From GWE2-42-39 sp963668595 (lineage in GTDB: Bacteria; Bacteroidota; Bacteroidia; Bacteroidales; Prolixibacteraceae): DNA of 64,000 bases. The stretch spans positions 2,914,001 to 2,978,000 of the forward strand of contig OY764876.1 of assembly GCA_963668595.1 (NCBI GenBank). Direction: 5' to 3'. Below are positions 36,278 through 45,773 of the stretch, one piece after another. The notes below the pieces were generated by a model. That model saw nothing but the letters and a program-made list of their open reading frames with translations, ran no database searches and had not been told where the DNA came from. Positions within the stretch are counted from its first letter, which is position 1. Each line of letters starts with the position of its first letter. The position numbers were made by a program, and so were the translations under genes.

Positions 36278-36299
36278 AAAGGCCCGTTTTCGGGCTTTT
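36278..36299 (+). terminator. Terminator after T9SS SGNH gene
   Basis: AAAGGCCCG and CGGGCTTTT with a TTTT loop form a compact hairpin ending in T residues. Confidence 0.75.
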
Positions 36300-36326
36300 C
36301 CTTCCAACTTGAAAAGAAAAATACGG

Positions 36327-37847
36327 ATGGAGATTGGCAAACAACTTAAACGGATTCTGTTACTTGGAAGCATCATTCTGGGAAATATTTCATGCAGCGA
36401 AAGCAATACTCCTGACCCTTCTGAAAACGACTCCCGTAACGATTTGGTGATTCAGAAAGAAATCATTAACCAGTCGTTCATCGGAAATGGTGTTCAATGG
36501 GGTGGGTACGATGTGTTGGAAGCATGGACCGGAAATCCTTCGCTGTCGGAAAGCGATTGGAATAAGCTCTTCCTGCGGGTTCGTTTCATGCGTCCGCCAA
36601 TTGTTCGCATCATGGTTTCGGCTGGCTGGAACTACATGGTTGACGGAAAATTTACCCCAACCAAAAGCGAAGCCGTTTTGCTGAAAATCCTCGATTTCTG
36701 CCAGGCCGAAGGAACTTCTGTTTTGTTTGGCGAGTGGGGACACAACGGCGGAACAAGTATCGATCAGGACTGGCTTGAAAACTCCGCTCAATTTGTTAAT
36801 TGGCTTGTGAACATCAAAGGTTACACCTGCATTAAATATTTCAATATGGTGAACGAACCAAATGGCGATTGGTCGTCAATCAACGGAAATTACCCGCTAT
36901 GGAAAAGCCTGATGGAACAGTTTCATGCCAAATTGGTTACTCTCGGACTTGCCTCAAAAATTAAACTGATTGGCCCCGACGTGGCTGTGTGGAATGCAAA
37001 TTTAACTTCTTGGGTCAGCAATACATCGGTTGATTTAGCCAACAAAGTAGAGGTTTTCGATATTCATACTTACCCTAAAGAAACCGATGTTCGCGATGGC
37101 TCCTATCAGCAAATGGTGAAAGTTTATCGCAACGCAGCACCTGCGTCAAAAGATATACTGATGGGCGAATTGGGTTTCAAATACGATGCAACCTCGGATT
37201 TGGGTAAACTAAATGCACAACGGATAGCGGCGGATAAATATGCGTCGGAAGACAGCAATATGTCGGTTTACGATGCTTTTTATGGAATTGACATGGCTGA
37301 TGCAGTCATTCAAAATATGCGTGCAGCGTATGGCGGAGTTATTCTTTGGGATCTGGACGATGCGATGTACTACAAAGGCTCGCAGAATGCGACAACACTG
37401 AAACGTTGGGGTTTCTGGAATATTCTTGGTGCCGAAAAATTTGAAAATCCGAAGGATGAAAATATCCGTCCGTGGTTTTACACCATGTCGCTGATGAGCC
37501 GTTATTTTCCGCAGGGAACAAAAATTTACCAGGTAAGTCTGCCTGACAAAGTTGGACTTCGCGCCATTGCCGGCGAAAAAGATGGGAAATATACCATTGC
37601 CATTGTCAATTCGCACACGGTTGGTTATTCCATTAACCTGAAAATGGAAAATGGGGTACTGATTCCGAACGCAAAAATATACAGTTACAAATCAGGAAAA
37701 GATGCTGCATTTACAGGCTCAGTTGATTCCAACGGTTTTGCAAAAGCTGAAATCTCGGGTGAAACGATCAATCTGACTGGCGATGCCTCCCGAAAAATGG
37801 AAATCCCGGCTCAGTCTTTTTGCCTGATAACAAATATGAATGAATGA
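36327..37847 (+). CDS. Putative cellulase-like glycoside hydrolase lipoprotein, paralogue A
   Basis: This 506-residue protein begins with a lipoprotein signal (LLLGSIILGNISC). Its body suggests a clan GH-A TIM barrel: FMRPPIVRIMVSAGWNY, FGEWGHNGG, KYFNMVNEPNGDW (candidate acid/base Glu after Asn), FDIHTYP, MGELGFKYD (candidate nucleophile Glu) and GGVILWDLDDAMY. A C-terminal beta domain follows. The enzyme family number cannot be assigned by eye. It is about 40% similar by inspection to the protein at 40430. An in-frame TTG lies at 36309; the ATG at 36327 fits the signal better. The next gene overlaps its end by four bases. Confidence 0.75.
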   Translation: MEIGKQLKRILLLGSIILGNISCSESNTPDPSENDSRNDLVIQKEIINQSFIGNGVQWGGYDVLEAWTGNPSLSESDWNKLFLRVRFMRPPIVRIMVSAGWNYMVDGKFTPTKSEAVLLKILDFCQAEGTSVLFGEWGHNGGTSIDQDWLENSAQFVNWLVNIKGYTCIKYFNMVNEPNGDWSSINGNYPLWKSLMEQFHAKLVTLGLASKIKLIGPDVAVWNANLTSWVSNTSVDLANKVEVFDIHTYPKETDVRDGSYQQMVKVYRNAAPASKDILMGELGFKYDATSDLGKLNAQRIAADKYASEDSNMSVYDAFYGIDMADAVIQNMRAAYGGVILWDLDDAMYYKGSQNATTLKRWGFWNILGAEKFENPKDENIRPWFYTMSLMSRYFPQGTKIYQVSLPDKVGLRAIAGEKDGKYTIAIVNSHTVGYSINLKMENGVLIPNAKIYSYKSGKDAAFTGSVDSNGFAKAEISGETINLTGDASRKMEIPAQSFCLITNMNE

Positions 37848-39334
37848 GAATGATGAGAATATTTTTAATATCAATAGTTTGCGCTATTTTCTCGGCTTGC
37901 TACGGAAATAACGAAAATGACAATCCTGCGAATGAAATTTTCCAAAGTAACTCAATCGTAATTGTCAATCCAAGCTTGCAATCGAACATGGTGTTGCAAC
38001 AAAATTCGGAATTTACGATTACCGGAAAAGGAACTTCCGGCGAAAAAATACGCGTACAATGTGCGTGGGAAAATCCGGATATATTCCATGTAACTGAGGT
38101 TGAATCAACCGGCAAATGGAGCATCGCAATACAAACTCCTTCCGCAAGTAAAACTGCTTATTCAATTGTTGTTCAAGGAAAATCGAAGTTGAGTTTTGAC
38201 AATATTCTGATTGGCGAAGTCTGGCTTTGCGCAGGACAATCGAACATGTATTGGTTGTTAAAAGATGTCGAAAACGGAGAAGAAGAAGTAAATAATGCTA
38301 CTTATCCGAAAATACGGTTACTAAACATGACCCGGGCAATTTCGGACACACCCGTTGATGACATTACAGCCGAATGGAAAATTTGTACGCCCGACAATGC
38401 GCGCTATTTCAGTGCAGTGGGTTATTTCTTCGGACGGAAATTATTTCAGGAAATGGATATTCCGATCGGACTGATTGCTTCAAACTGGGGAAACACCGGA
38501 GCAGAAGTATGGACCGACCGAAACCTCATTATGGCCATTCCTGAACTTGCAGAAGAAGCTGCTCGTGTGGACGCAAGAGTTCATTCTGATGGAAGTCCCA
38601 ACAAAGTAGGTAGCACTTACAACTCAATGATCTATCCGTTGCGCACCATTCCTATCGCCGGAGTAATTTGGTACCAGGGCGAGAATAACCAGGACAAACC
38701 CTACCTCTATCCCTTGTTGCTGAAGACCATGGTTGAAGGTTGGAGAAAAGACTGGAACAAGGAATTTCCTTTTTACATCGCTCAAATTTGTCCGTATAAA
38801 CGGGAATGGAATTATTTGACCAATTACTCCAACCCCGCAGTCCGATTTATGCAGGCTCAGGCTTCGGAACAAATTGCAAATTGTGGCATCGAAGTGAATG
38901 ACGACCTTGGCGACATCAATAATATTCATCCCATAAAAAAACAAGATGTAGGGCTGCGGCTTGCCTGGCTTGCGCTTGGTAAAACATACGGAAAGAATGA
39001 ATTTTCAGGCATGAGATGCCCTGTTTATAACAACTACGAATTAGCAGGAAATCAAATAATCATACATTTTAAGTATGCTGAATCCGGATTAAAGACAAGC
39101 GATTCAGAACCGCCGTCTATGTTTGAGATTGCCGGTGAAGATCATCAGTTTTATCCTGCCAATGCAACAATCACCGGGAATACCGTGGTTCTATCCAGCC
39201 CTTCGGTTGCAAAGCCAATAGCGGCCCGTATGGGATGGAGCTATGTGCGGCTTACAAATCTGCGTGCTGCAAACGGGCTTCCGGTAAGTGTATTCAGAAC
39301 ATACGAATGGAACGATGAGAAAGAAGAACAGTAA
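37844..39334 (+). CDS. Sialate O-acetylesterase-type carbohydrate esterase
   Basis: The 496-residue protein has a lipoprotein-like signal (ISIVCAIFSAC) and the SASA/SGNH catalytic blocks: LCAGQSNMYW (Ser nucleophile), SNWGNTGAEVWT, IPIAGVIWYQGENN, and EVNDDLGDINNIHPIKKQD with the Asp-His pair. A beta-sandwich occupies the first 110 residues. Relatives remove acetyl groups from sialic acid, xylan or mannan. Its start overlaps the stop of paralogue A (ATGA), so the two are translated together, consistent with deacetylation helping the glycosidase. The substrate is inferred. Confidence 0.88.
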   Translation: MRMMRIFLISIVCAIFSACYGNNENDNPANEIFQSNSIVIVNPSLQSNMVLQQNSEFTITGKGTSGEKIRVQCAWENPDIFHVTEVESTGKWSIAIQTPSASKTAYSIVVQGKSKLSFDNILIGEVWLCAGQSNMYWLLKDVENGEEEVNNATYPKIRLLNMTRAISDTPVDDITAEWKICTPDNARYFSAVGYFFGRKLFQEMDIPIGLIASNWGNTGAEVWTDRNLIMAIPELAEEAARVDARVHSDGSPNKVGSTYNSMIYPLRTIPIAGVIWYQGENNQDKPYLYPLLLKTMVEGWRKDWNKEFPFYIAQICPYKREWNYLTNYSNPAVRFMQAQASEQIANCGIEVNDDLGDINNIHPIKKQDVGLRLAWLALGKTYGKNEFSGMRCPVYNNYELAGNQIIIHFKYAESGLKTSDSEPPSMFEIAGEDHQFYPANATITGNTVVLSSPSVAKPIAARMGWSYVRLTNLRAANGLPVSVFRTYEWNDEKEEQ

Positions 39335-39414
39335 TTTCTTTTAGTTCCGAGAATGGATAATTCATCAGAATAAAAAAGAAGCAAAAAATATTAATTGAAA
39401 AAACATAAGAATCT

Positions 39415-40437
39415 ATGATGCTCAAAAAAAGCGAAAACAACCCGATATTATCGCCCAACCCGGCTAACGACTGGGAAAACCTGGTTGTTTGCAACCCGGG
39501 TGCATGGTACGAAAACGGGAGTTTTTATTTGCTCTACCGGGCTGCCGGTGACGACGAAGATCACTTCATCCGCTTTGGATTGGCGATCAGTAGCGACGGG
39601 ATCAATTTTCAGCGGGTATCCGACCAACCGGTGTTCGGACCTAGTTGCAATGGTCCCGACATGGGAGGTGTTGAAGATGCCCGGATCGTCAAATTTGGAG
39701 ACGAATTTTATGTGACCTATGCCTATCGCCCTTATCCTCCGGGACGTTACTGGACTTTCCCGCACGATGTAGTTCGCTTACCCGACGCAGGCCCGGATGC
39801 ACCGGCTGTTTACCGCGAAAATATTGCTAATTCAGGTTTGGCTCTCACCAAAGATTTTCGCACATGGCGCCGTCTTGGCCGTTTAACGCAGGCCAATCTC
39901 GACGACCGGGATGTGATTCTTTTTCCGGAGAAAATAAACGGCAAATTTGCCATGCTACACCGCCCGAAACAATGGATCGGAAGCCAGTACGGATGCGAAC
40001 ATCCGGCCATCTGGATTACTTTTTCCAGCGACCTGATGGTATGGAACGAAAAAAGCCATTTGCTTCTTCAGGGAAAACCGGGCACGTGGGAAGAAAAAGT
40101 TGGAGGAAGTACTCCACCCTTGCGTACAAGCGAAGGCTGGCTGATGATTTATCATGGTGTTGAAAACGGTGGAAAAGGATATTACCGGGCCGGAGCTGCA
40201 TTGCTCGATCTGAATGATCCGACCAAAATAATTGCCCGTCTGGAGAATTACATCCTCGAACCGGAATTCGATTACGAGTTGGAAGGCTTTTACAAAGGTT
40301 GCGTTTTTCCTACCGGGAACGTTATTGTTGACGACACATTATTTGTATATTACGGGGCCGCCGACAAGCATGTCGGGGTGGCAACCTGCTCGGTTTCCGA
40401 ATTGCTAAACGAACTTAAAAATCAGCAAAATGCTTAA
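39415..40437 (+). CDS. GH130 family beta-mannoside phosphorylase or mannosidase
   Basis: The 340-residue protein lacks a signal peptide and is therefore cytoplasmic. It shows the five-bladed propeller features of GH130: ENPILSPNP-type start (NNPILSPNPANDWEN), CNPGAWYENGSFYLLYRA, GVEDARIVKFGDEFYVTYAY, DDRDVILFPEKINGKFAMLHRP, GSTPPLRTSEGWLMIYHG and a closing VYYGAADKHVGVAT. GH130 enzymes cleave beta-1,4 or beta-1,2 mannosides, often by phosphorolysis. Whether the phosphate-binding residues are present cannot be judged without alignment. It overlaps the next gene by eight bases. Confidence 0.9.
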   Translation: MMLKKSENNPILSPNPANDWENLVVCNPGAWYENGSFYLLYRAAGDDEDHFIRFGLAISSDGINFQRVSDQPVFGPSCNGPDMGGVEDARIVKFGDEFYVTYAYRPYPPGRYWTFPHDVVRLPDAGPDAPAVYRENIANSGLALTKDFRTWRRLGRLTQANLDDRDVILFPEKINGKFAMLHRPKQWIGSQYGCEHPAIWITFSSDLMVWNEKSHLLLQGKPGTWEEKVGGSTPPLRTSEGWLMIYHGVENGGKGYYRAGAALLDLNDPTKIIARLENYILEPEFDYELEGFYKGCVFPTGNVIVDDTLFVYYGAADKHVGVATCSVSELLNELKNQQNA

Positions 40438-41956
40438 ACCAATCCTATTCCTGGCCTTGGCTTTTGTTCTGTTTGGATGCAACACTGTTCCTGAAGGAAC
40501 TGAGATACGCATCGATTTTGAGCAGCCACGCAACAGCAATATCATTGCCAATGGAGTTCAGTGGTCAGCTTACCCACATGCCGACTCGAAAGATGCCGAA
40601 TGGGGAGCACTGATGACTTCCGAAAAATGGGCCCGCGTTTATCAACGGCTCGATTTTATTCGTCCGGGAATTGTTCGCGTGATGGACCAGGCTGGTTGGC
40701 GCTATTTTAAGGGAGTTGATGCAAAAAATCAACCGATACTGAATTTTGAAACCGACGAGGTGAAAGCTCTTTTCAACGTGTTGGATTATTGCCAGAAGAA
40801 CAATATTGTCGTCATTTTTGGCGAATGGGGCGCTCCGGGTTACTGGAACGAACCGGGCAAAATTGACCGTGCCGATGATCCTCGCTGGATTCACATGATT
40901 ACACGTTATCTCGACTTTCTGATCAATCAAAAAGGATATACCTGCATTCGGTATTATAATTTGGTTAACGAGCCCAATGGAAATTGGGCTTCGCCAAATG
41001 GCGACTGGCAGCAATGGAAAACCGGCGTGTTGATGCTGAATGATTCAATCGCCAAAATCGGGCTGAAAGCTAAACTGCATATTGCGGGCCCCGATGCTGT
41101 GGTGGTTTACGACAATCCGGCTTCGGCTTACACCGGTTTACAATGGGTTGACGAAACTATCTCGCAGCTCGATTCCGTAATTGGGATTTACGATGTACAT
41201 GCTTATCCGGATGGCGAATCTGTTCGTTCCGGCGAGTTCGCACAATACTATGGCAACATCAAACAGAAAGTAAAAAGCACTGGGAAAAAACTTCTTTTGG
41301 GAGAACTTGGGCTGAAATATTCAGGCGAAATGTATAACAAAAACCGCTCGTTGGCCGAGGCTGATCCCAATGCCAGCGAAGACGATTCCAACATGTTTGT
41401 GTATGATTATTTCTACGGACTGGATGTTGCCGATGCGGCGATTCAGGCGATGAACAGCGGTCTGGAAGGAGCCATTGCCTGGGATTTGGACGATGCCATG
41501 CACACGCAGGGCGATACCGGCGACAAAACCAAACTGAAACGTTGGGGCATGTGGAATAGCCTGGGAACCGAGCTTTGCAACAAACCCGAAGACGAAAACC
41601 TGCGCCCGTGGTTTTATACATGGTCGCTGATGTGCCGCTTTTTCCCGTCGGGAATGACGCTGGCCTCAAGCGAAGTACCGGACGGATGTCCTTTGCGGAT
41701 CGTTTCGGGAACTCTTGACGGGCAATTTTCTTTCGCAATCCTGAATAATTCGGAACAGGAGCAAACCATTTATCTGAGCGGATCAGAAATCAGCCAGATG
41801 AAAAACTGGGATGAATATCGTTACATTGACGGGGAACGCGCCGTTGATGCCAATGGATTCCCGATTCCGGTAAAAAGTTCAGAAGGAAAATTAGCCGGCA
41901 AGTCCTGGCTTATTCCTGCCAAATCATTTGTATTGCTAACTAATCTGAAAAAATAG
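40430..41956 (+). CDS. Putative cellulase-like glycoside hydrolase lipoprotein, paralogue B
   Basis: The 508-residue protein has a lipoprotein signal (ILFLALAFVLFGC). It repeats the layout of the protein at 36327: FIRPGIVRVMDQAGWRYF, VIFGEWGAPGY, RYYNLVNEPNGNW, YDVHAYPDGE, LLGELGLKYS and GAIAWDLDDAMH, then KRWGMWNSLGTE. The two conserved Glu (NEP and GELG) make a retaining clan GH-A hydrolase likely. It is fused translationally to GH130 through an eight-base overlap, so it may release the oligosaccharides that GH130 handles after import. The exact family is not assigned. Confidence 0.75.
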   Translation: MLKPILFLALAFVLFGCNTVPEGTEIRIDFEQPRNSNIIANGVQWSAYPHADSKDAEWGALMTSEKWARVYQRLDFIRPGIVRVMDQAGWRYFKGVDAKNQPILNFETDEVKALFNVLDYCQKNNIVVIFGEWGAPGYWNEPGKIDRADDPRWIHMITRYLDFLINQKGYTCIRYYNLVNEPNGNWASPNGDWQQWKTGVLMLNDSIAKIGLKAKLHIAGPDAVVVYDNPASAYTGLQWVDETISQLDSVIGIYDVHAYPDGESVRSGEFAQYYGNIKQKVKSTGKKLLLGELGLKYSGEMYNKNRSLAEADPNASEDDSNMFVYDYFYGLDVADAAIQAMNSGLEGAIAWDLDDAMHTQGDTGDKTKLKRWGMWNSLGTELCNKPEDENLRPWFYTWSLMCRFFPSGMTLASSEVPDGCPLRIVSGTLDGQFSFAILNNSEQEQTIYLSGSEISQMKNWDEYRYIDGERAVDANGFPIPVKSSEGKLAGKSWLIPAKSFVLLTNLKK

Positions 41957-41960
41957 CTTC

Positions 41961-43595
41961 ATGGAATTACACCTGATCGACCTTTCTATCCTGATCATAT
42001 TTTTTATTGGCATCGTCTGGTTTGCCCTCAAAAACGGGAAAAGCAGCGATTCAACTTCGTACTTTCTGGCTGGTCGGAACATGACCTGGCCTGTTGTGGG
42101 ACTCTCGTTGTTTGCGGCAAGTGTATCCAGTTCAACCCTGATGGGGCATTCAGGAGAAGGCTTTATAAGCGGAATTGCCGTGTTTAATTACAACTGGATT
42201 TCAGTGCTTGTAATGGTCTTTTTTGCACTTTTCTTTTTGCCTTTTTACATTAAATCGGGCATTTTTACCATGCCTGAATTTCTTGAACGGCGCTTTGATA
42301 AACGGTCCCGCACTTATTTTTCGTTTATAACCATTTTCGGTAACGTTTTTCTCGATGCCGCAGCAACTTTATACACTGGTGCACTGATTATTAAAATGAT
42401 TTTTCCACAGGCTGAACTGATGTGGATTATCATCATTATGGCAATTGTTGCCGGAAGCTACACCATTATTGGCGGTCTTTCTTCTGCGATTAAAGCAGAT
42501 GTTATTCAGTCTATTATACTGATTATTGGCTCTGCTATTCTATACTTTTTTGCGATTCATGAAATTGGCGGATGGGATGAGTTGTTCAACCGGTTTGGAG
42601 AAGGAGTATGGTTAAAACTCACCCGCCCGATGAATGACCCGACAGTTCCGTGGGCTGGTATGTTTCTCGGAATTCCGATTCTCGGTTTTTATTTCTGGGC
42701 CAACAATCAGGTGATGGTACAGCGGGTTCTGTCGGCCAAGTCGATCGACCACGGACGAAAAGGCGTTTTGCTTGTCGGTTTTCTATACCTGTTTACCTTG
42801 TTCATTTTCATTCTCCCGGGTTTAATTGGCCGTGGAATCAATCTTTTCGGCGTTGAAAATTTACCCGATCAACTTGTTAGCGGAACAAGTTTGAAAGCAG
42901 ATTTTGGGGTCAATACCGATCAGGTTTATCCAAGACTAATCACCAGATTGTTACCTGTTGGTTTAATCGGACTGATTCTTGCGGCAATGATCTCGGCACT
43001 GACTTCTACACTCAGCGCCACACTCAGCTCGGTCTCAACCCTGTTTACCATGGACTTTTACTCTCGTTTCAATCCGAAAGCCGATAGTAAAAAACTGGTT
43101 CGTGTTGGACAAATAACGTCGCTGGTTGTGCTGGTATTTGCTATTGTTTGGGCCCCGCTGATCCAAAAATTCGATTCACTGGTTTCGTATTACCAGGAAA
43201 TTGTTTCGTATCTGGCTCCTCCGATTGTTGGAACGTTTTTCATTGGTTTATTCTGGAAACGAGCCAATGAAAAAGGTGCATTGTGGGGACTTCTATCCGG
43301 TTTATTTATCGCATTTGCTGTAATGTCGGCCAAATATCTGGCAGGAATGAATATTCCGCTTCATTTTTTGATGCTTGCCCCAATTATCATGGGCTTAAGC
43401 ATGTTGGTGAATGTGGTGGTCAGTCTGTCAACGCATCTTCCTGATCAGGAAAAAGTAGATAAGAATACCTGGTCGGTGAAAATATGGAAAGAAGAAAGCG
43501 AAGAGCTGAAAGGAGTTGCCTGGTATAAAAATTTCAGGGTACTTTCCCTGTTGCTTGTACTGGCATGTTTTGCCATGTACGCCTATTTTTTCTGA
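41961..43595 (+). CDS. Sodium/solute symporter (SSS family), sugar type
   Basis: The 544-residue inner-membrane protein has about fourteen helices and the SSS landmarks: SYFLAGRNMTWPVVGLSLFAASVSSSTLMGHSGEG near the start, TMPEFLERRFDKRSRT, and the SALTSTLSATLSSVSTLFTMDFY sodium-site helix. It resembles the SGLT-type carriers common at the end of PULs. It starts four bases after paralogue B, so it likely imports the mono- or disaccharide released by this operon to the cytoplasmic GH130. It is followed by a strong hairpin. Confidence 0.9.
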   Translation: MELHLIDLSILIIFFIGIVWFALKNGKSSDSTSYFLAGRNMTWPVVGLSLFAASVSSSTLMGHSGEGFISGIAVFNYNWISVLVMVFFALFFLPFYIKSGIFTMPEFLERRFDKRSRTYFSFITIFGNVFLDAAATLYTGALIIKMIFPQAELMWIIIIMAIVAGSYTIIGGLSSAIKADVIQSIILIIGSAILYFFAIHEIGGWDELFNRFGEGVWLKLTRPMNDPTVPWAGMFLGIPILGFYFWANNQVMVQRVLSAKSIDHGRKGVLLVGFLYLFTLFIFILPGLIGRGINLFGVENLPDQLVSGTSLKADFGVNTDQVYPRLITRLLPVGLIGLILAAMISALTSTLSATLSSVSTLFTMDFYSRFNPKADSKKLVRVGQITSLVVLVFAIVWAPLIQKFDSLVSYYQEIVSYLAPPIVGTFFIGLFWKRANEKGALWGLLSGLFIAFAVMSAKYLAGMNIPLHFLMLAPIIMGLSMLVNVVVSLSTHLPDQEKVDKNTWSVKIWKEESEELKGVAWYKNFRVLSLLLVLACFAMYAYFF

Positions 43596-43627
43596 AAATA
43601 AAACGAGAAAGCCTTTGTGTGAAGTAA

Positions 43628-43673
43628 AAAAATCAAGTTTACCCTTGAACGTATCAAGGGTGACTTGATTTTT
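43628..43673. terminator. Bidirectional terminator between PUL 1 and malY-like gene
   Basis: AAAAATCAAGT, two unpaired T, then ACCCTTGA on one side pair with TCAAGGGT and ACTTGATTTTT on the other. The A run and T run flank the stem symmetrically, so it can act for both converging transcripts. Confidence 0.85.
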
Positions 43674-43679
43674 AAAATC

Positions 43680-44846
43680 TTAGACAAATGCCTTTTGCAT
43701 TCTTTCGAGCGCTTCTTGGAGCACCGAGCGCGGACAAGCCAGATTTAAACGCATAAATCCTCTCCCCTGTTTTCCGAACTGAATACCACGGTTTAAGCCT
43801 ACTCCCGCCTTTATCAAATGCTCATTAATTTCTGCATCTTTCAAACCTAAAGCAGAAAAATCGAGCCAGACCAAATAGGTCGCTTCCGGTTTTACCGGTA
43901 CAACAGCAGGAAGATGTTCTTGCAGGTATTGCTCCATAAAACGGTAGTTTCCCTGAATGTAATCCATCATCTGATTGAGCCAATTGTCTCCATGTGTATA
44001 AGCAGCTTCAAGTGCAATCGCTCCAAAGAAATTACCACCATACAGGTGAGTTCCCTGCATCATTTCTTCGTATTTGTCGAATATTTTTTTGTTCGGGATT
44101 ACCAGGAACGAGGTAGAAAGTCCGGCAACATTGAACGTTTTGCTGGGAGCCATACATGTAATGCTGTTCATGGCCATGTCGTCGCCAAGTGAAGCAAACG
44201 GAGTATGTTTGTGCCCATCAAAAATCAAATCCGAATGAATTTCATCAGAAACAACAAGGATATTATTCTCTGCACAAATTTCGCCCAGTGTTTTTAGCTC
44301 ATCAGGAGTCCACGCCATTCCGCCCGGGTTATGCGGATTGCATAACAATAACATTTTGGTGTCGGCCTGAATTTTACGGCGCAAATCATCAAAATCCATG
44401 TGATAGCGCCCGTTTTCAAAGCGAAGCGGATTATCAATTAACTCGCGCCCGCTGTTTTTTACTGCTGAAAAAAACGGGAAATACACAGGAGGCTGCACAA
44501 TTACCGTGTCTCCCGGTTCAGAAAAGCACATTACAGCAAGAGCCAGAGCTGGAACTACACCCGGACTAAAATGAATCCATTCCTTTTTGATATTCCAGTT
44601 GTTGCGCTTTTTCTGCCAGTTTATAATCGATTGATAATACGAATCGGCTCGAAAAGTATATCCGTAAACTTCGTGAGCAGCACGTTCGCGCACAGCTTCT
44701 GTAATAAAATCAGGAGTTTTAAAATCCATATCGGCGACCCACAAAGGAATAACATCGTCCTTGCCAAAAAAAACTTTCCGCCCGTCGTATTTCACACAGT
44801 TGGTATTTGTGCGATCAATTATCTCATCAAAATTATAACGTTTCAT
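43680..44846 (-). CDS. MalY/PatB-type pyridoxal phosphate C-S lyase
   Basis: The 388-residue cytoplasmic protein is a fold-type I PLP enzyme of the MalY/PatB group. It has VIPLWVADMDFKTPDFI, EVYGYTFRADSYYQSIINWQKKR, HFSPGVVPALALAV, LLLCNPHNPGGMAW, VSDEIHSDLIF and MAPSKTFNVAGLSTS with the Schiff-base Lys. The family cleaves cystathionine or other beta-thio amino acids to pyruvate, ammonia and a thiol. It lies alone between two PULs and is divergent from the ECF sigma gene. No functional tie to them is apparent. Start and length are typical. Confidence 0.9.
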   Translation of the reverse strand: MKRYNFDEIIDRTNTNCVKYDGRKVFFGKDDVIPLWVADMDFKTPDFITEAVRERAAHEVYGYTFRADSYYQSIINWQKKRNNWNIKKEWIHFSPGVVPALALAVMCFSEPGDTVIVQPPVYFPFFSAVKNSGRELIDNPLRFENGRYHMDFDDLRRKIQADTKMLLLCNPHNPGGMAWTPDELKTLGEICAENNILVVSDEIHSDLIFDGHKHTPFASLGDDMAMNSITCMAPSKTFNVAGLSTSFLVIPNKKIFDKYEEMMQGTHLYGGNFFGAIALEAAYTHGDNWLNQMMDYIQGNYRFMEQYLQEHLPAVVPVKPEATYLVWLDFSALGLKDAEINEHLIKAGVGLNRGIQFGKQGRGFMRLNLACPRSVLQEALERMQKAFV

Positions 44847-45072
44847 TCTTTCTATTTCCCTTCTAAAATTTCCGAAAAATAATGTTTCTCAACAATTATT
44901 CAGCCCTGCAAAAGTCATTTTTATGGAAACATTTTTGATCGGGACTCCCGACCTGATTGAAAAATCAGAATACAGAACAACGGATACAAAAATCGGATAT
45001 AAAGCGGCGCCTTTTGAAACTTCTTATAAAATTGGTTTCTTTGATCCGCATTTGCAGACAGATAGAAGGGAA

Positions 45073-45636
45073 ATGGCTACCATACACCAAATCAAGTTCA
45101 TATCTGATGATGGACAGATTGACATCAACCAGCTTTTCAGGCAGTACAGCAAGCCTTTGTTTTACTATGCCTGTAAATTTGTTGATGAAGATTCGGCCAA
45201 AGATATTGTTCAGGATGTGTTTCTGAAACTTTGGAAAAACCGCACAATCCCTATCCATGAATCAATCAGTGGACTGCTATTCACCATGATTCGCAACAAT
45301 TGTCTTCAGCAAATCGAAAAAGAAAAAGTACGCAACACTTATGCGAGTCGAGCCAAGCTTCAACTTCGGGAACAAGAACTCTTGTATTATTCCGGAGAGA
45401 ATCTCAGCATTATTCAACTTGAATTACAGAATAAACTTGATCAGGCAATTGACAAACTTCCCGAAAAATGCCGGAATGTTTTTATTATGAGCCGGTTTCA
45501 GAATAAAAAAAATCGCGAAATAGCCGAAGAACTTGGAATTACACTGAAAGCCGTTGAAAAACATATCGGCAAAGCCCTTCAAATTATCCGACACGAACTG
45601 AAAGATTATCTTCCTTTGTTTTTCTGGTTATTTTAG
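45073..45636 (+). CDS. ECF sigma factor of PUL 2
   Basis: The 187-residue protein has sigma region 2 (LFRQYSKPLFYYACKFVDEDSAKDIVQDVFLKLW) and region 4 (LPEKCRNVFIMSRFQNKKNREIAEELGITLKAVEKHIGKAL) of the Bacteroidetes FecI-like group. It is followed by its FecR anti-sigma partner and by an STN-type SusC, the standard trans-envelope signalling arrangement. The open frame extends to 44923, giving 50 more residues of no recognised type. The ATG at 45073 has AAGGG upstream and gives the normal distance to region 2, so it is preferred. Confidence 0.9.
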   Translation: MATIHQIKFISDDGQIDINQLFRQYSKPLFYYACKFVDEDSAKDIVQDVFLKLWKNRTIPIHESISGLLFTMIRNNCLQQIEKEKVRNTYASRAKLQLREQELLYYSGENLSIIQLELQNKLDQAIDKLPEKCRNVFIMSRFQNKKNREIAEELGITLKAVEKHIGKALQIIRHELKDYLPLFFWLF

Positions 45637-45773
45637 CTAGTCGAAATAGCTGATTCAACCAGTCTTACAGGCACTTTATATTTCCCAAATAATAAATTTT
45701 CAATTTTTATTCTCTTCAGAGGTAGGGTAAAAACAATCTCACCGATCACTAGTTATGCATTAAAAATCCGGAG

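Noticed and set aside
44923..45072. Fifty-residue extension of the ECF sigma factor
   Set aside because: It matches no sigma region and has no ribosome-binding sequence, whereas 45073 has AAGGG upstream and normal spacing to region 2.
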